Origin: Haloferacaceae archaeon
GTDB taxonomy: Archaea > Halobacteriota > Halobacteria > Halobacteriales > Haloferacaceae
Assembly (NCBI GenBank): GCA_018609965.1
Contig: JAHENP010000223.1
Span: 1-15,540 of the forward strand
Direction: 5' to 3'
DNA length: 15,540 nt
The notes under the pieces are model-generated. The model saw only the letters and a program-made list of their open reading frames with translations, made no database searches and was not told the origin of the DNA. Each line of letters opens with the position of its first letter. The first letter of the stretch is position 1. Shown here piece by piece: positions 5,510-12,849 of this stretch. A program made the position numbers and the translations under genes.

Positions 5510-7426
5510 TTACGCACCTCCCTCGGAACGGTCTGTGTCACATCGCTGTGTGTCGCCCGTGTTGTCTACGCCGTGTCTCTGTGTGTCGATTCTCTCTGTG
5601 TCGCCCGCGTCGTCAGCAGGTGTCGCGCCGTCGCCGCCAGCCGATTCCGCCGCGTCGTCGGCAGGGTTGCCGTCGTCAACAGGGTAGCCGTCGCCGGCAA
5701 GTTGGCCGCCGTCAGTGAGTGCGTCTCGGCGTTGTTCGTTCAACAACGTCCACTCGGCGGTGTACATGTCGAACCGTCTGAGACCCCACGGGTCGTCGCT
5801 CTCGACGGGGTCGCCTTCGAACCACGACTGAACGGCGTTCCAGAGAAAGAACAACTGTCCGATGGTGATGAAGAACGCGCCCAGTGTGGCGGCTTGGTGG
5901 AGAGTCGCAAACTGCGGGAGGTAGCTCGCGTACCGCCGCGGCATCCCGCCGTAGCCGAGAAGAATCATCGCGAAAAAGGTGATGTTGGTGCCGACGAGTG
6001 TCGCCCAGAAGTGTGCCTTTCCGAGCCGTGGCTGGTACCACCGCCCGGTGAACAACGGGAACCAGTAGTAGATCCCGGCGAAGACGGCGAACACCAGCCC
6101 ACCCATCAGGAAGTAGTGGAAGTGGCCGACGACGTAGTAGGTGTCGTGAAGCACGATGTCGACGGGGATCGACGCGAGAAACACCCCGGTCACCCCGCCG
6201 ATCACGAAGTTCGACAGGAATCCAACACAGAACAACATCGGTGTCGTCAGACGGATTCGGCCGTTCCACAGCGTCGTGATCCAGTTGAACGTCTTCACCG
6301 CAGACGGCACCGCGATTGCGAGCGTGACTGCCATGAACGACGCCCGCAGTCGTGGGTCGAGCCCCGAACTGAACATGTGGTGTGCCCAGACGCCGAACGA
6401 CAACACACCGATTGCGAGTGTGGAGTAGACGACGAACTTGTAGCCGAACAGTTCGCGTCCGGAGAACCGCGGCAACAGGAGACTCACGATCCCCATCGCG
6501 GGGAGGATCAGGATGTACACCTCTGGATGGCCCCAGAACCAGAACAGGTGTTGCCACAGGATCGGTCCCCCGCCGTCAACCGCGTAGAAGGTGGTGCCGA
6601 AGTTCCGATCCATCAGCAGCAACACCATCGCGGAACCGAGCAACGGGAACGCGAACAGAATCTGCCCGGACTGGACGAGCATGGTCCACGAGAAGATGTC
6701 GAGATTCGCCCACGTGACCGACTCGTCGCGTTCAGTGAAGATGGTGACGATGAAGTTGATCGCGCCCATCGTCGCGCTCAGTCCGGTCAGGTGAAGCCCC
6801 AACAACATCAGGTCGACACCGACGTTCCCCTGCGTGCCGGCGCCGATCCCCGAGGAGAGCGGGGGGTACATCGTCCAGGCTGTCTGTGCCGGCAGGAGCC
6901 CGTCGACCGGGAGGAAGCCGGCGAACACCAACACCGTCCCCATCGGGAGTAGCCAGAATGCGATGGCGTTGATCCGCGGGAACGCCATATCGTCTGCGCC
7001 GATGATCAGCGGGAGAAGATAGTTACCGAACGCCGCCAGAATCGGCGTCCCGAACAACAACAACATCGCGATCCCGTGTGTCGTCAACAACGCGTTGTAG
7101 AAAGAGGCCGGGAACAGGTCGGAGGCGGGCGTGATCAGCTCCGTCCGCATCAACACCGCCGCTAGTCCGGCCCACACGAACATTCCCGTGGCGTAGAAAC
7201 CGTATAGAATCCCGATGTCCTTGTGATCGACCGTCGTGAGCCACCTGATCACGCCGGACGGCTTCACACCGGTGTGCTCCTCTTCGTCTGTCCGTTCACC
7301 GGCCGTCCCGCTGCCGCGCACCGAGCCGACGAGTTGCCAGTTCTCCAGCCGCGACAGCCACAGGAACGCTCCAACCAGGAGTGCGCCCATCACTGTCGTC
7401 ATCACCGCTTGTGGTCCGATCGCCAT
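5510..7426 (-). CDS. coxA: Cytochrome c oxidase subunit I (type A heme-copper oxidase)
   Basis: Catalytic subunit of a terminal oxidase, 638 residues. Visible ligands: low-spin heme His117 (TTHG); CuB His300 with cross-linking Tyr304 in WGHPEVY; CuB His349-His350 in AHHMFSSG; and the heme pair His435/His437 in GHFHYFLMGG. Glu302 of HPEVY and Asp146 of GADDMAFP mark a D-channel, and Lys378 in PSAVKTFNW fits the K-channel, so it is a complete type A proton pump. It has an extra N-terminal membrane segment before the conserved VDHKDIGILYGFY. The last 68 residues are a disordered Asp/Gly-rich tail. The ATG at 7426 is preceded by TATA-like CTTTTC near 7455-7460. No subunit II or III gene is present on either side, which is unusual. 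It may pair with subunits encoded elsewhere. Confidence 0.96.
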   Translation of the reverse strand: MAIGPQAVMTTVMGALLVGAFLWLSRLENWQLVGSVRGSGTAGERTDEEEHTGVKPSGVIRWLTTVDHKDIGILYGFYATGMFVWAGLAAVLMRTELITPASDLFPASFYNALLTTHGIAMLLLFGTPILAAFGNYLLPLIIGADDMAFPRINAIAFWLLPMGTVLVFAGFLPVDGLLPAQTAWTMYPPLSSGIGAGTQGNVGVDLMLLGLHLTGLSATMGAINFIVTIFTERDESVTWANLDIFSWTMLVQSGQILFAFPLLGSAMVLLLMDRNFGTTFYAVDGGGPILWQHLFWFWGHPEVYILILPAMGIVSLLLPRFSGRELFGYKFVVYSTLAIGVLSFGVWAHHMFSSGLDPRLRASFMAVTLAIAVPSAVKTFNWITTLWNGRIRLTTPMLFCVGFLSNFVIGGVTGVFLASIPVDIVLHDTYYVVGHFHYFLMGGLVFAVFAGIYYWFPLFTGRWYQPRLGKAHFWATLVGTNITFFAMILLGYGGMPRRYASYLPQFATLHQAATLGAFFITIGQLFFLWNAVQSWFEGDPVESDDPWGLRRFDMYTAEWTLLNEQRRDALTDGGQLAGDGYPVDDGNPADDAAESAGGDGATPADDAGDTERIDTQRHGVDNTGDTQRCDTDRSEGGA

Positions 7427-7491
7427 ACCACAGCGGTGCCACTGGTAACAACTGAAAAGTCGCTTGGCGTGTGCCAACCCGTGGGAACACC

Positions 7492-8385
7492 TCACTCACC
7501 GCGCGCGATGGACGCCCCGACGAGACTCCCCCACTCCGTCCACGAACCGTCGTAGTTGCGGACCTGTTCGTAGCCGAGCAGCTCCGAGAGCACGAACCAC
7601 GTGATCGAGGATCGTTCACCGATTCGACAGTAGGCGATCACACCGTCACGGCTGACACCCGCCTCCTCGTAGATCGACGCCAGCGTCTCCCGTGACTTGA
7701 ACCGGCGGTCGGGGCCGACGTTCGTCGACCAGACGACGTTCGTCGCGCCGGGGATGTGGCCGCCGCGAACGGCAGTCTCGTCCATCCCCGGTGGGGCGAT
7801 CAGGTCGCCACGGAACTCCTCCGGGAGCCGGGCGTCGACGATGGTCGTCTCGTCGTCGAGCGCGCGCATCACGTCGTCTCGGTATGCACGGACGGACTCG
7901 TCTGCCGTCGGAGTCGGGTAGGAGACGGCAGGGTACGACGGCACCTCGTCGGTCGTGGGCATGTCGTGTTCCATCCAGTACTCTCGGCCACCGTCGAGAA
8001 TTCGAACGTCTGCGTGGCTGTAGTACGTCGCGAGCCAGTAGAAGTTCGTCGCGAACCAGTTCGCGTTGTCACCGTACACGACGAGCGTGGTGTCTGGCCC
8101 GACTCCGTGGCTCTCTAACAGTTCGGCGAACCCGGCCGGCGAGACGACATCACGGACATCCTCGGCCTGGAGATCCATCTCCCAGTCGATCCCGACGGCA
8201 CCCGGGATGTGGCTGTCGTCGTAGAAGGACGGATTCACGTCCACCTCGACGAGTCGCAACCCGGGGTCGTCCGTCCGGAACTCGTCGAGTCGGTCTTCGA
8301 CCCACTCGGGAGAGACGAGTGGTGTCGTCTCCGTCGACGGGTGTCCAGTCGACCGAGAGTCCTCACTCGGCGGCACGTCACTCAT
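7492..8385 (-). CDS. Thiosulfate sulfurtransferase, two rhodanese domains
   Basis: Tandem-domain rhodanese of 297 residues. The N-terminal domain (about residues 25-150) has an inactive loop, VVYGDNANWFA, without cysteine. The C-terminal domain (about 165-295) carries the active loop AYCRIGERSS with catalytic Cys253, and the motifs VDARLPEEFRG and GGHIPGATNV. This is the standard arrangement of thiosulfate:cyanide sulfurtransferases; the Arg-rich loop fits thiosulfate better than mercaptopyruvate. It would transfer the sulfane sulfur of thiosulfate to thiol acceptors such as TusA or thioredoxin. The ATG at 8385 (MSDVPPSED) is chosen because the upstream frame is low-complexity. It lies 64 nt after the HTH-10 gene on the same strand, so cotranscription is possible. 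A weak TATA-like CTTTCG lies near 8408-8413. Confidence 0.92.
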   Translation of the reverse strand: MSDVPPSEDSRSTGHPSTETTPLVSPEWVEDRLDEFRTDDPGLRLVEVDVNPSFYDDSHIPGAVGIDWEMDLQAEDVRDVVSPAGFAELLESHGVGPDTTLVVYGDNANWFATNFYWLATYYSHADVRILDGGREYWMEHDMPTTDEVPSYPAVSYPTPTADESVRAYRDDVMRALDDETTIVDARLPEEFRGDLIAPPGMDETAVRGGHIPGATNVVWSTNVGPDRRFKSRETLASIYEEAGVSRDGVIAYCRIGERSSITWFVLSELLGYEQVRNYDGSWTEWGSLVGASIARGE

Positions 8386-8449
8386 TATCCGTACAAACTC
8401 ACTCCGTGTCGAAAGGTCTGCCGGAGACGCCAGCAGCCGGGACCACTGC

Positions 8450-9169
8450 TCAGTACCAGCCGTCGACGTACGCTTCGGTGAGTGCGGCGGTCGCACGGCG
8501 GAGTCGGTAGGAGGCAGTCGAGCGGGCGACACCAAGTTCCGAGGCGAGTTCGTCGACGGAGACAGCGCGTGGCTCCTCGAAGTAGCCGCGCTCAACAGCC
8601 AGCTCCAGCGTTTCTCGTTGCTCTTCGGGGAGCGAGACCTGGCCGGCGAGTGGGTTGTGCCACCGCTCGGCCTGCTCGACGGAGTCGAACTCGACAGAGA
8701 CCGCGTCCGCGAGCCGACCAGTCACCGCGTCGTACATCATCCCGACACGTTCGTCGTCACGGACCAACACCCGCCACGTCGCCATCGCCCCCTCGCGGAC
8801 GACCTCGAACAACGCCCCGCCGTCGAGATACTGCGTGGCGACAGTCGGGACAGCGTCGTGGTACTGGATCTCGGTCGCGTGCGTGTACAGGATACGGTGT
8901 GAGGCGTCCGACTCCAACACACTGTGGTGGCGGTCTGCCTGGGAGTTCCGGCCGCTGATCGACTCCCGGTCGACCGTCTCGTCTTCGAGCAGGGGGTCGG
9001 CAGCGGCGAGCGCGTCGTGGTCACCGGTGACGAGCTCCAGTCGCCAGAACTCGTTCGGATCGAGACAGGAGACGAGCGCTTCCGAACGGAGCGTGCCGTG
9101 GTCCCGGAGGAAGTCGACGTAGTCGTTGACTCCCTCGTCGTAGACGAGAGAGAACTGGAACTCTCGCAT
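8450..9169 (-). CDS. Bat-type HTH-10 transcriptional regulator
   Basis: Regulator of 239 residues typical of the large haloarchaeal Bat/HTH-10 family. The N-terminal sensory part begins MREFQFSLVYDEGVNDYVDF. The C-terminal helix-turn-helix (about residues 178-239) reads LPEEQRETLELAVERGYFEE followed by VSVDELASELGVARSTASYRLRRA. The ligand of the N-terminal half is unknown; it contains a single cysteine (in VSCLDPNEFWRLEL). The gene sits between the YeeE/YedE pair and the sulfurtransferase on the same strand, so control of thiosulfate uptake or use is a reasonable inference. The ATG at 9169 matches the usual family N-terminus; an upstream in-frame start at 9247 adds residues without similarity. 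Confidence 0.88.
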   Translation of the reverse strand: MREFQFSLVYDEGVNDYVDFLRDHGTLRSEALVSCLDPNEFWRLELVTGDHDALAAADPLLEDETVDRESISGRNSQADRHHSVLESDASHRILYTHATEIQYHDAVPTVATQYLDGGALFEVVREGAMATWRVLVRDDERVGMMYDAVTGRLADAVSVEFDSVEQAERWHNPLAGQVSLPEEQRETLELAVERGYFEEPRAVSVDELASELGVARSTASYRLRRATAALTEAYVDGWY

Positions 9170-9286
9170 CTCGTTGTCGTTCAGTCCCGGGAGTGGAACC
9201 GGTTTCGGTCTGTTAGCTCTGGACCCGATTGCGTCTACTCGGGCCACACCCCCGTGTCTACAGGACAGCCGAGAGGCGAACCACCC

Positions 9287-9748
9287 TCAGTCGTCCGCGG
9301 TCGCGGGTGTCGCGCCGCGCTCGCTCCCACGAGACCGCCAGACACCCTGGAGATACGCGCCGAGGAACATCCCGGCGAGTGCCCACAGGATGGTGACGTT
9401 CCCGATTCCGATGCTGGCGTACGCCGCGCCCGGACAGATGCCCGAGATTCCCCAGCCGACGCCGAAGACGACCCCGCCGACCGCAACGTTACGGTCCATC
9501 GACTTCAGCCGGCGGCCGTAGGTGTCGCCGGTCAGCGGTGCGCGATCACGGAGTCGCGGGACGACGAAGAAGACCACACTCGACACGACCGCCGCGCCAC
9601 CCATCACGAACACCAGTCCGAGGTCGTCGAACTGGAGGAAGTCGAGCACGACCTCCGGGCGTGCCATCCCGCTGTACGCGAGCCCGAACCCCTCGATCAC
9701 CCCGCCGAGAACGATCAACGGGTAGAACAACGGGTGTCTGTCGCTCAC
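9287..9748 (-). CDS. YeeE/YedE family half-transporter, C-terminal half (DUF6691-like)
   Basis: Membrane protein of 153 residues with about four hydrophobic segments. The motif GVGWGISGICPGAAYASIG holds Cys105 and is the second of the paired GxxxxxGxCPG repeats of the YeeE/YedE thiosulfate transporters. Full-length YeeE proteins contain both repeats in one chain of about 350 residues; here they are separate genes. The GTG start at 9748-9746 overlaps the TGA stop of the preceding gene as GTGA, which indicates translational coupling and a 1:1 complex. Thiosulfate passage in YeeE uses conserved cysteines, and Cys105 is the obvious counterpart here. It precedes the HTH-10 regulator by 117 nt. Confidence 0.88.
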   Translation of the reverse strand: MSDRHPLFYPLIVLGGVIEGFGLAYSGMARPEVVLDFLQFDDLGLVFVMGGAAVVSSVVFFVVPRLRDRAPLTGDTYGRRLKSMDRNVAVGGVVFGVGWGISGICPGAAYASIGIGNVTILWALAGMFLGAYLQGVWRSRGSERGATPATADD

Positions 9749-10245
9749 GGCGTCACCCCCAGGGCGGCGACGACGGCGGCCGTCGCGATCGCGACCCCGA
9801 CGAACACGGCGACGTTGAGAATCGAGGTCCGCGATCCGGAGCCCAGCCCACAGACGCCGTGGCCGGCCGTGCAACCCTTCCCGACTCGGGTGCCGATCCC
9901 GACGAGAATCCCGCCGAGGAACAACCGCCACGGCTGGACCTCGGTGAGGAACGGACCGGGGTCCAACACCAGCCCCCACAACGCCGCGCCGGCGACGATA
10001 CTCACGGCGAACACGACCCGCCAGTCTCGCGACTCGACGAACTGTCGTTGTTGGAACTGCGACTGGTCGGAGACGTACGACAGCGTCGTCTCCAGGAACG
10101 TGCTGTTGCCGGGTGAGATCGCGGTCGCGACGTAGATCACGCCGATCCCCGTCGCCACCAACAACCCACCGACGGCGTACTGTCCGATCCCACGCGGGAA
10201 CAACGCCTCCAGGCCGCCGAGCTGTGCGAGGATGCTCGTCACCAT
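9745..10245 (-). CDS. YeeE/YedE family half-transporter, N-terminal half
   Basis: Membrane protein of 166 residues with about four hydrophobic segments. GIGTRVGKGCTAGHGVCGLG contains Cys125 and Cys132 and is the hallmark GCTxGHG motif of YeeE/YedE transporters, which import thiosulfate in bacteria (YeeE/TsuA). The segment SDQSQFQQRQFVESRDWR lies between membrane segments. The ATG at 10245 is chosen: GAGGGTGA lies six bases upstream as a possible ribosome-binding site, and the frame's upstream ATG at 10305 falls within the promoter. It overlaps the second half-transporter by 4 nt. A 12-codon ORF (10277 to 10239) ends within its first codons. Divergent from tusA, with 231 nt between starts. Confidence 0.9.
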   Translation of the reverse strand: MVTSILAQLGGLEALFPRGIGQYAVGGLLVATGIGVIYVATAISPGNSTFLETTLSYVSDQSQFQQRQFVESRDWRVVFAVSIVAGAALWGLVLDPGPFLTEVQPWRLFLGGILVGIGTRVGKGCTAGHGVCGLGSGSRTSILNVAVFVGVAIATAAVVAALGVTP

Positions 10246-10277
10246 CGTCTCACCCTCGCCGCGTCCGTCGTACTCAT
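10239..10277 (-). CDS. Possible 12-codon leaderless upstream ORF before yeeE/yedE
   Basis: ATG at 10277-10275 opens a 12-codon frame, MSTTDAARVRRW, whose TGA at 10241-10239 overlaps the first codons of the transporter gene (ATGGTGA). A TATA-like TTATTG on the minus strand at 10303-10308 lies 26-31 nt upstream, so transcription should begin at or near this ATG. Peptide function is unlikely; translational coupling is the likelier role. Speculative. Confidence 0.25.
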   Translation of the reverse strand: MSTTDAARVRRW

Positions 10278-10296
10278 GTGGTCTCCTCTTGTTCCC

Positions 10297-10319
10297 GAAT
10301 TGCAATAAGGCTTCACATC
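10297..10319 (-). promoter_or_regulatory. Promoter of the YeeE/YedE operon with weak palindrome (site I)
   Basis: GAATTGC-N9-TCACATC matches the shared motif at 10 of 14 positions (left half 6 of 7, right half 4 of 7). On the minus strand it overlaps the TATA-like TTATTG at 10303-10308. This is the weakest member of the set with the standard spacer. Confidence 0.35.
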
Positions 10320-10411
10320 TACAACGCTATCGGGGCGGTCGCTCCCGACCAGAACCCAATTTATGGCTTTAGACCGTCTTTGCGGTCGATTGTGATATAC
10401 GACCCAGGATT

Positions 10412-10450
10412 GACTGGTGAGAAACCCACAATACAGTCGACATGCTTATA
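10412..10450 (+). promoter_or_regulatory. tusA promoter with shared palindrome (site D)
   Basis: GACTGGT-N9-ACAATAC at 10412-10434 matches the shared palindrome at 12 of 14 positions. TATA-like CTTATA follows at 10445-10450, 27-32 nt before the ATG of tusA. The palindrome centre is 54 bp upstream of the ATG, farther than at the other sites. The string GGTGAGAAACC here also occurs at 4051-4061. Confidence 0.55.
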
Positions 10451-10476
10451 CCAATCCCCACCCAACGAACAGGTGG

Positions 10477-10722
10477 ATGAGTTCGACTGTCGACGCGACG
10501 GAGACACTCGACGTACAGGGACAGAACTGCCCGATGCCGGTCGTCAAGACGAAACAGGCGGTCGACGAGTTAGACGCGGACGGCGTGTTGGAGGTGCTCG
10601 CGACGGACCCCGGGAGCGTGAGCGACATCGCGGGGTGGGCCGAGTCCGCCGACGAGTTCGAACTCGTCGATCAGAGCGAGGACGGCGATGTCTACCGCCA
10701 CTACGTCCGGCGGACGGCCTGA
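10477..10722 (+). CDS. tusA: TusA-family sulfur carrier
   Basis: Sulfur relay protein of 81 residues. The family signature is intact near the N-terminus: TLDVQGQNCPMPVVKTKQAV, with the persulfide-carrying Cys18 in the CPxP motif (NCPMPV). The rest gives the beta-alpha fold: GVLEVLATDPGSVSDIAGWAE, then a final FELVDQSEDGDVYRHYV strand. It would receive sulfane sulfur from the sulfurtransferase or the DsrE protein and pass it on. The ATG is placed 27-32 nt after TATA-like CTTATA, a clear leaderless start. Its TGA is separated by 1 nt from the ATG of the DsrE-family gene, so the two form an operon and probably a functional pair. The sequence does not separate tRNA-thiolation from sulfur-catabolism TusA, but the context favours the latter. 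Confidence 0.95.
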   Translation: MSSTVDATETLDVQGQNCPMPVVKTKQAVDELDADGVLEVLATDPGSVSDIAGWAESADEFELVDQSEDGDVYRHYVRRTA

Positions 10723-10723
10723 G

Positions 10724-11305
10724 ATGAGCACCGACACACCGGCCGGGCCGACAGACGAGCCGAGTCGAGCGGAGCTTGCGGCTCGTGTCGCCGAGTTGGA
10801 AGCGGAGTTGTCGGAACTCGGCGAGGACGTCGCCGCCGCCCAGACGGAGGACAAGATGGTGATTGTCGCCACCCAGGGCACCCTCGACATGGCGTACCCG
10901 CCGTTGATCCTCGCGTCGACGGCCGCGGCGTTTGGCTACGACGTGACCGTCTTCCACACGTTCTGGGGGTTGGAGATTCTCCACGAGGACCACGCGAGCG
11001 AACTCTCGTTGTCGGCGGTCGGCAACCCCAACCTCTCGGTGCCCAACGCCGTCGCGGCGTTGCCCGGGATGGACGCCGTGACGAGCCGGATGATGCGCCA
11101 GAAGATCGACGACGAGAACGTCGCCAGCATCGAGGAGCTGATCCAGACCTCGTTGGACACTGGTGTCGACCTGCAGGCGTGTCAGATGACGATGGAGCTG
11201 TTCGACTACGAGGAGACGGCGTTCTTCGAGGGTGTCACGACCGGCGTAGGCGCCGCGACCGCGTTCCAGGAGATGGCCGAGGCAGACATCCAGTTGCTCG
11301 TCTGA
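10724..11305 (+). CDS. DsrE/DsrF/DrsH-like sulfurtransferase (DsrE2-type)
   Basis: Protein of 193 residues. A charged coiled-coil-like leader (about residues 14-40) precedes the DsrE fold, which begins DKMVIVATQGTLDMAYPPLILASTAAAFGYDVTVFHTFWGLEIL. The likely active residue is Cys153 in DLQACQMTMELF, matching the ACQMSM-type motif of the DsrE2 group. It is the only cysteine. Such proteins accept and donate persulfide sulfur with TusA, often next to rhodanese genes, as here. The ATG follows the tusA stop by 1 nt, so translation is coupled. Membrane-associated DsrE2 proteins exist, and the segment after residue 60 is moderately hydrophobic. The family call is firm; its exact partner is inferred from gene order. 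Confidence 0.92.
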   Translation: MSTDTPAGPTDEPSRAELAARVAELEAELSELGEDVAAAQTEDKMVIVATQGTLDMAYPPLILASTAAAFGYDVTVFHTFWGLEILHEDHASELSLSAVGNPNLSVPNAVAALPGMDAVTSRMMRQKIDDENVASIEELIQTSLDTGVDLQACQMTMELFDYEETAFFEGVTTGVGAATAFQEMAEADIQLLV

Positions 11306-11550
11306 GTTCTCGCGACACAGCTTTCCCGGACCACTCTGCTGCAGGCAACACCTCGGGTGTCGTGTTCCTCGGTCGTTCGATACCAACACACAACTCTACA
11401 CAGTCGTGGGTCCGGCCACCGTTCGACCCTCGACGTTCGAGCGCGTGCGACACGAGCGACGAGAACACCACACGCGAGCCGTCAGCCTGTCGTCTCCGAG
11501 GTAACGACCTGATAACTTACGTGAGGCTACGCATCAGACACGCGAATATA
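11306..11550. other. Non-coding stretch between the DsrE-family gene and the TauE operon
   Basis: Part of a gap of about 340 nt. Frames crossing it on both strands have shadow-like Arg/Ser/Pro compositions and no recognisable family. No tRNA, strong hairpin or long repeat was seen. AT content rises towards 11550, where the promoter begins. It may hold the 3' end of the tusA transcript. Confidence 0.5.
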
Positions 11551-11581
11551 GTATTGTACAAGTAGTCCAACACTGTTTTGG
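11551..11581 (+). promoter_or_regulatory. Promoter of the TauE/SafE operon with shared palindrome (site E)
   Basis: GTATTGT-N9-CCAACAC at 11551-11573 matches the shared palindrome at 12 of 14 positions with a perfect left half. TATA-like TTTTGG follows at 11576-11581, about 26 nt before an ATG at 11604. The palindrome centre is 42 bp upstream of that ATG. A second, weaker match, GATATGC-N9-CCAATAC, lies at 11601-11623. Confidence 0.5.
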
Positions 11582-11603
11582 GGACTCGGAGTAACAGACA
11601 GAT

Positions 11604-11663
11604 ATGCAGCGAACTTCCAATACTACGGTGACGGTCGAACGGGGGAACGATGCTGGGTGTTGA
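11604..11663 (+). CDS. Possible 19-codon leaderless upstream ORF before the TauE operon
   Basis: ATG at 11604 is at the spacing expected for a leaderless start after TATA-like TTTTGG. The frame runs 19 codons (MQRTSNTTVTVERGNDAGC) to TGA at 11661-11663 and overlaps the next gene's ATG (11650) out of frame by 14 nt. No family is recognised. It may serve to bring ribosomes to the downstream start. Speculative, but it mirrors the ORF at 10239-10277. Confidence 0.25.
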   Translation: MQRTSNTTVTVERGNDAGC

Positions 11664-11796
11664 GTCGGCTGCAGCGACACAGGCGGGTGTCGTCATCGGC
11701 GCGGTGCTCGTCGAGGCGTTGTTGTTGTACGTCGGTTACGGCGCCTTAGAGCGAGTGGCCGGACCATGGCTGACACGCAGGCTGGAGGGTCGGTAG
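11650..11796 (+). CDS. 48-aa single-pass membrane protein (DUF7512-like)
   Basis: Very small protein of 48 residues. It has a short polar N-terminus, one hydrophobic helix (about residues 11-32, QAGVVIGAVLVEALLLYVGY) with a glutamate in the membrane, and a basic C-terminus after GALERVAGPW. Its TAG stop is 1 nt before the ATG of the TauE/SafE gene, so the two are certainly cotranscribed and probably coupled. In haloarchaea a protein of this form (I recall it as DUF7512) often sits beside TauE/SafE genes, so it may be a small subunit of the exporter; that is inference. The coding call rests on haloarchaeal codon use, the membrane helix and tight spacing. Confidence 0.75.
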   Translation: MLGVESAAATQAGVVIGAVLVEALLLYVGYGALERVAGPWLTRRLEGR

Positions 11797-11797
11797 T

Positions 11798-12829
11798 ATG
11801 GAGCTGTTCGGTGTCGCCGTGAGCCTGCTCGGCACCTTCGCCGGGTTCGGGCTCCTCGTTGGGCTCCTGTTCGGGTTCTTCGGGATGGGTGGATCGTTCC
11901 TCGTCACGCCCGCGTTGCTCGTGATGGGGTACGAGACGGACGTGGCGGTCGCCTCCGGGCTGGCGTTCGTGTTCGGCACCTCGGTGATCGCGACGCTGAA
12001 ACACCGCGATCTGGGGCAGGTGGACTACAAGCTGGGCCTCTCGATGATCGTCGGTACCACCGCCGGGATCGAGGTGGGGAAGATCGGCCTCCACTGGCTC
12101 CAACGGATCGGGCTGGCGAACGCTGTCGTCAACGTGTCGTACGTCGGGCTCCTCGGCGGGATCGGGGCGTTCGTCACCTACCGCGCGCTCGGTGACGGCG
12201 GTGGTGGGTTCGGTCCCGACGAGGACGCCGACGCGCCCGGCGACAGAGAGCTTCCGCCGGTCGCACAGAAGATCCAGTCGTACCAGGTGCCGCCGATGTT
12301 GGAGCTGCGTGGCGGTGTCGTTGTCTCGCTGTGGATGGTGTTGTTCGTCGCGTTCGCGACGGGGCTCCTGTCGGGGTTCCTCGGCGTCGGCGGGGGATTC
12401 ATCCGGATGCCGGCGTTGTTCTATCTGGTCGGCGTTCCCGTGCCGGTCGCCGTCGGCACGGACCTGTTCGAGATCGTGTTCTCCGGCGGGATCGGGAGCT
12501 TCCTGTACGCGCTCGACGGCGCGGTCGATCTGACGATCGTGGTCCCACTGCTGAGCGGGTCGGCGCTGGGCGCACGGCTGGGGGCCGCCGCGACGAGTGT
12601 CGTCGAAGAAGACGACATCCAGGTGTACTTCGGCGTGATGTTGTTGCTCGGTGCCGTCGCGGTCGCGATCCGGCAGATCGGCAGCGTGGTCGACGCGCCC
12701 GTGTTGGACACGGTCGCGCTCGTCGTGATCGTCGGAGCCGCACTGCTCGTCAGCGGAGCGATCGTCGTCAGCTCCGTCCGCGAACTCCGTACGGACGAGC
12801 GGACGGACGCGACACGCACTGCCGACTGA
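11798..12829 (+). CDS. TauE/SafE family anion permease (sulfite exporter-like)
   Basis: Membrane protein of 343 residues with about eight hydrophobic segments in two repeats. Each repeat has the glycine-rich family signature: LLFGFFGMGGSFLVTPALLVMG near residue 25 and GLLSGFLGVGGGFIRMPALFYLVG near residue 190. An acidic loop (about residues 134-165, GGGGFGPDEDADAPGDREL) separates the halves. TauE/SafE proteins export sulfite, sulfoacetate or related organosulfur anions. With a persulfide-oxidising enzyme encoded next door, sulfite or thiosulfate is the most likely substrate. It starts 1 nt after the 48-aa gene. The last 20 residues are a charged cytoplasmic tail. Confidence 0.92.
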   Translation: MELFGVAVSLLGTFAGFGLLVGLLFGFFGMGGSFLVTPALLVMGYETDVAVASGLAFVFGTSVIATLKHRDLGQVDYKLGLSMIVGTTAGIEVGKIGLHWLQRIGLANAVVNVSYVGLLGGIGAFVTYRALGDGGGGFGPDEDADAPGDRELPPVAQKIQSYQVPPMLELRGGVVVSLWMVLFVAFATGLLSGFLGVGGGFIRMPALFYLVGVPVPVAVGTDLFEIVFSGGIGSFLYALDGAVDLTIVVPLLSGSALGARLGAAATSVVEEDDIQVYFGVMLLLGAVAVAIRQIGSVVDAPVLDTVALVVIVGAALLVSGAIVVSSVRELRTDERTDATRTAD

Positions 12830-12849
12830 GACTCTGTCTTGTCGGCCGC

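Noticed and set aside
6290-6310. Apparent loss of the K-channel lysine in the oxidase when IRLTTPML is aligned to a Lys-Thr-Pro-Met segment
   Set aside because: The K-channel lysine belongs to the TGVKVF-type segment; here PSAVKTFNW keeps it as Lys378.
5573-6952. 459-codon frame on the plus strand opposite oxidase subunit I
   Set aside because: Composition is Glu/His/Arg/Gln-rich and repetitive with no recognisable domain, while the opposite strand encodes every heme and copper ligand.
10387-10409. Extra ATTGT-containing string upstream of tusA
   Set aside because: The left half fits at 5 of 7 positions, but the expected right half after 9 nt is absent.
11306-11550. tRNA-like T-loop strings (GTTCGATAC, GTTCGACC) in the non-coding gap
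   Set aside because: Flanking bases do not form the T stem or an acceptor stem, and no anticodon arm is present.
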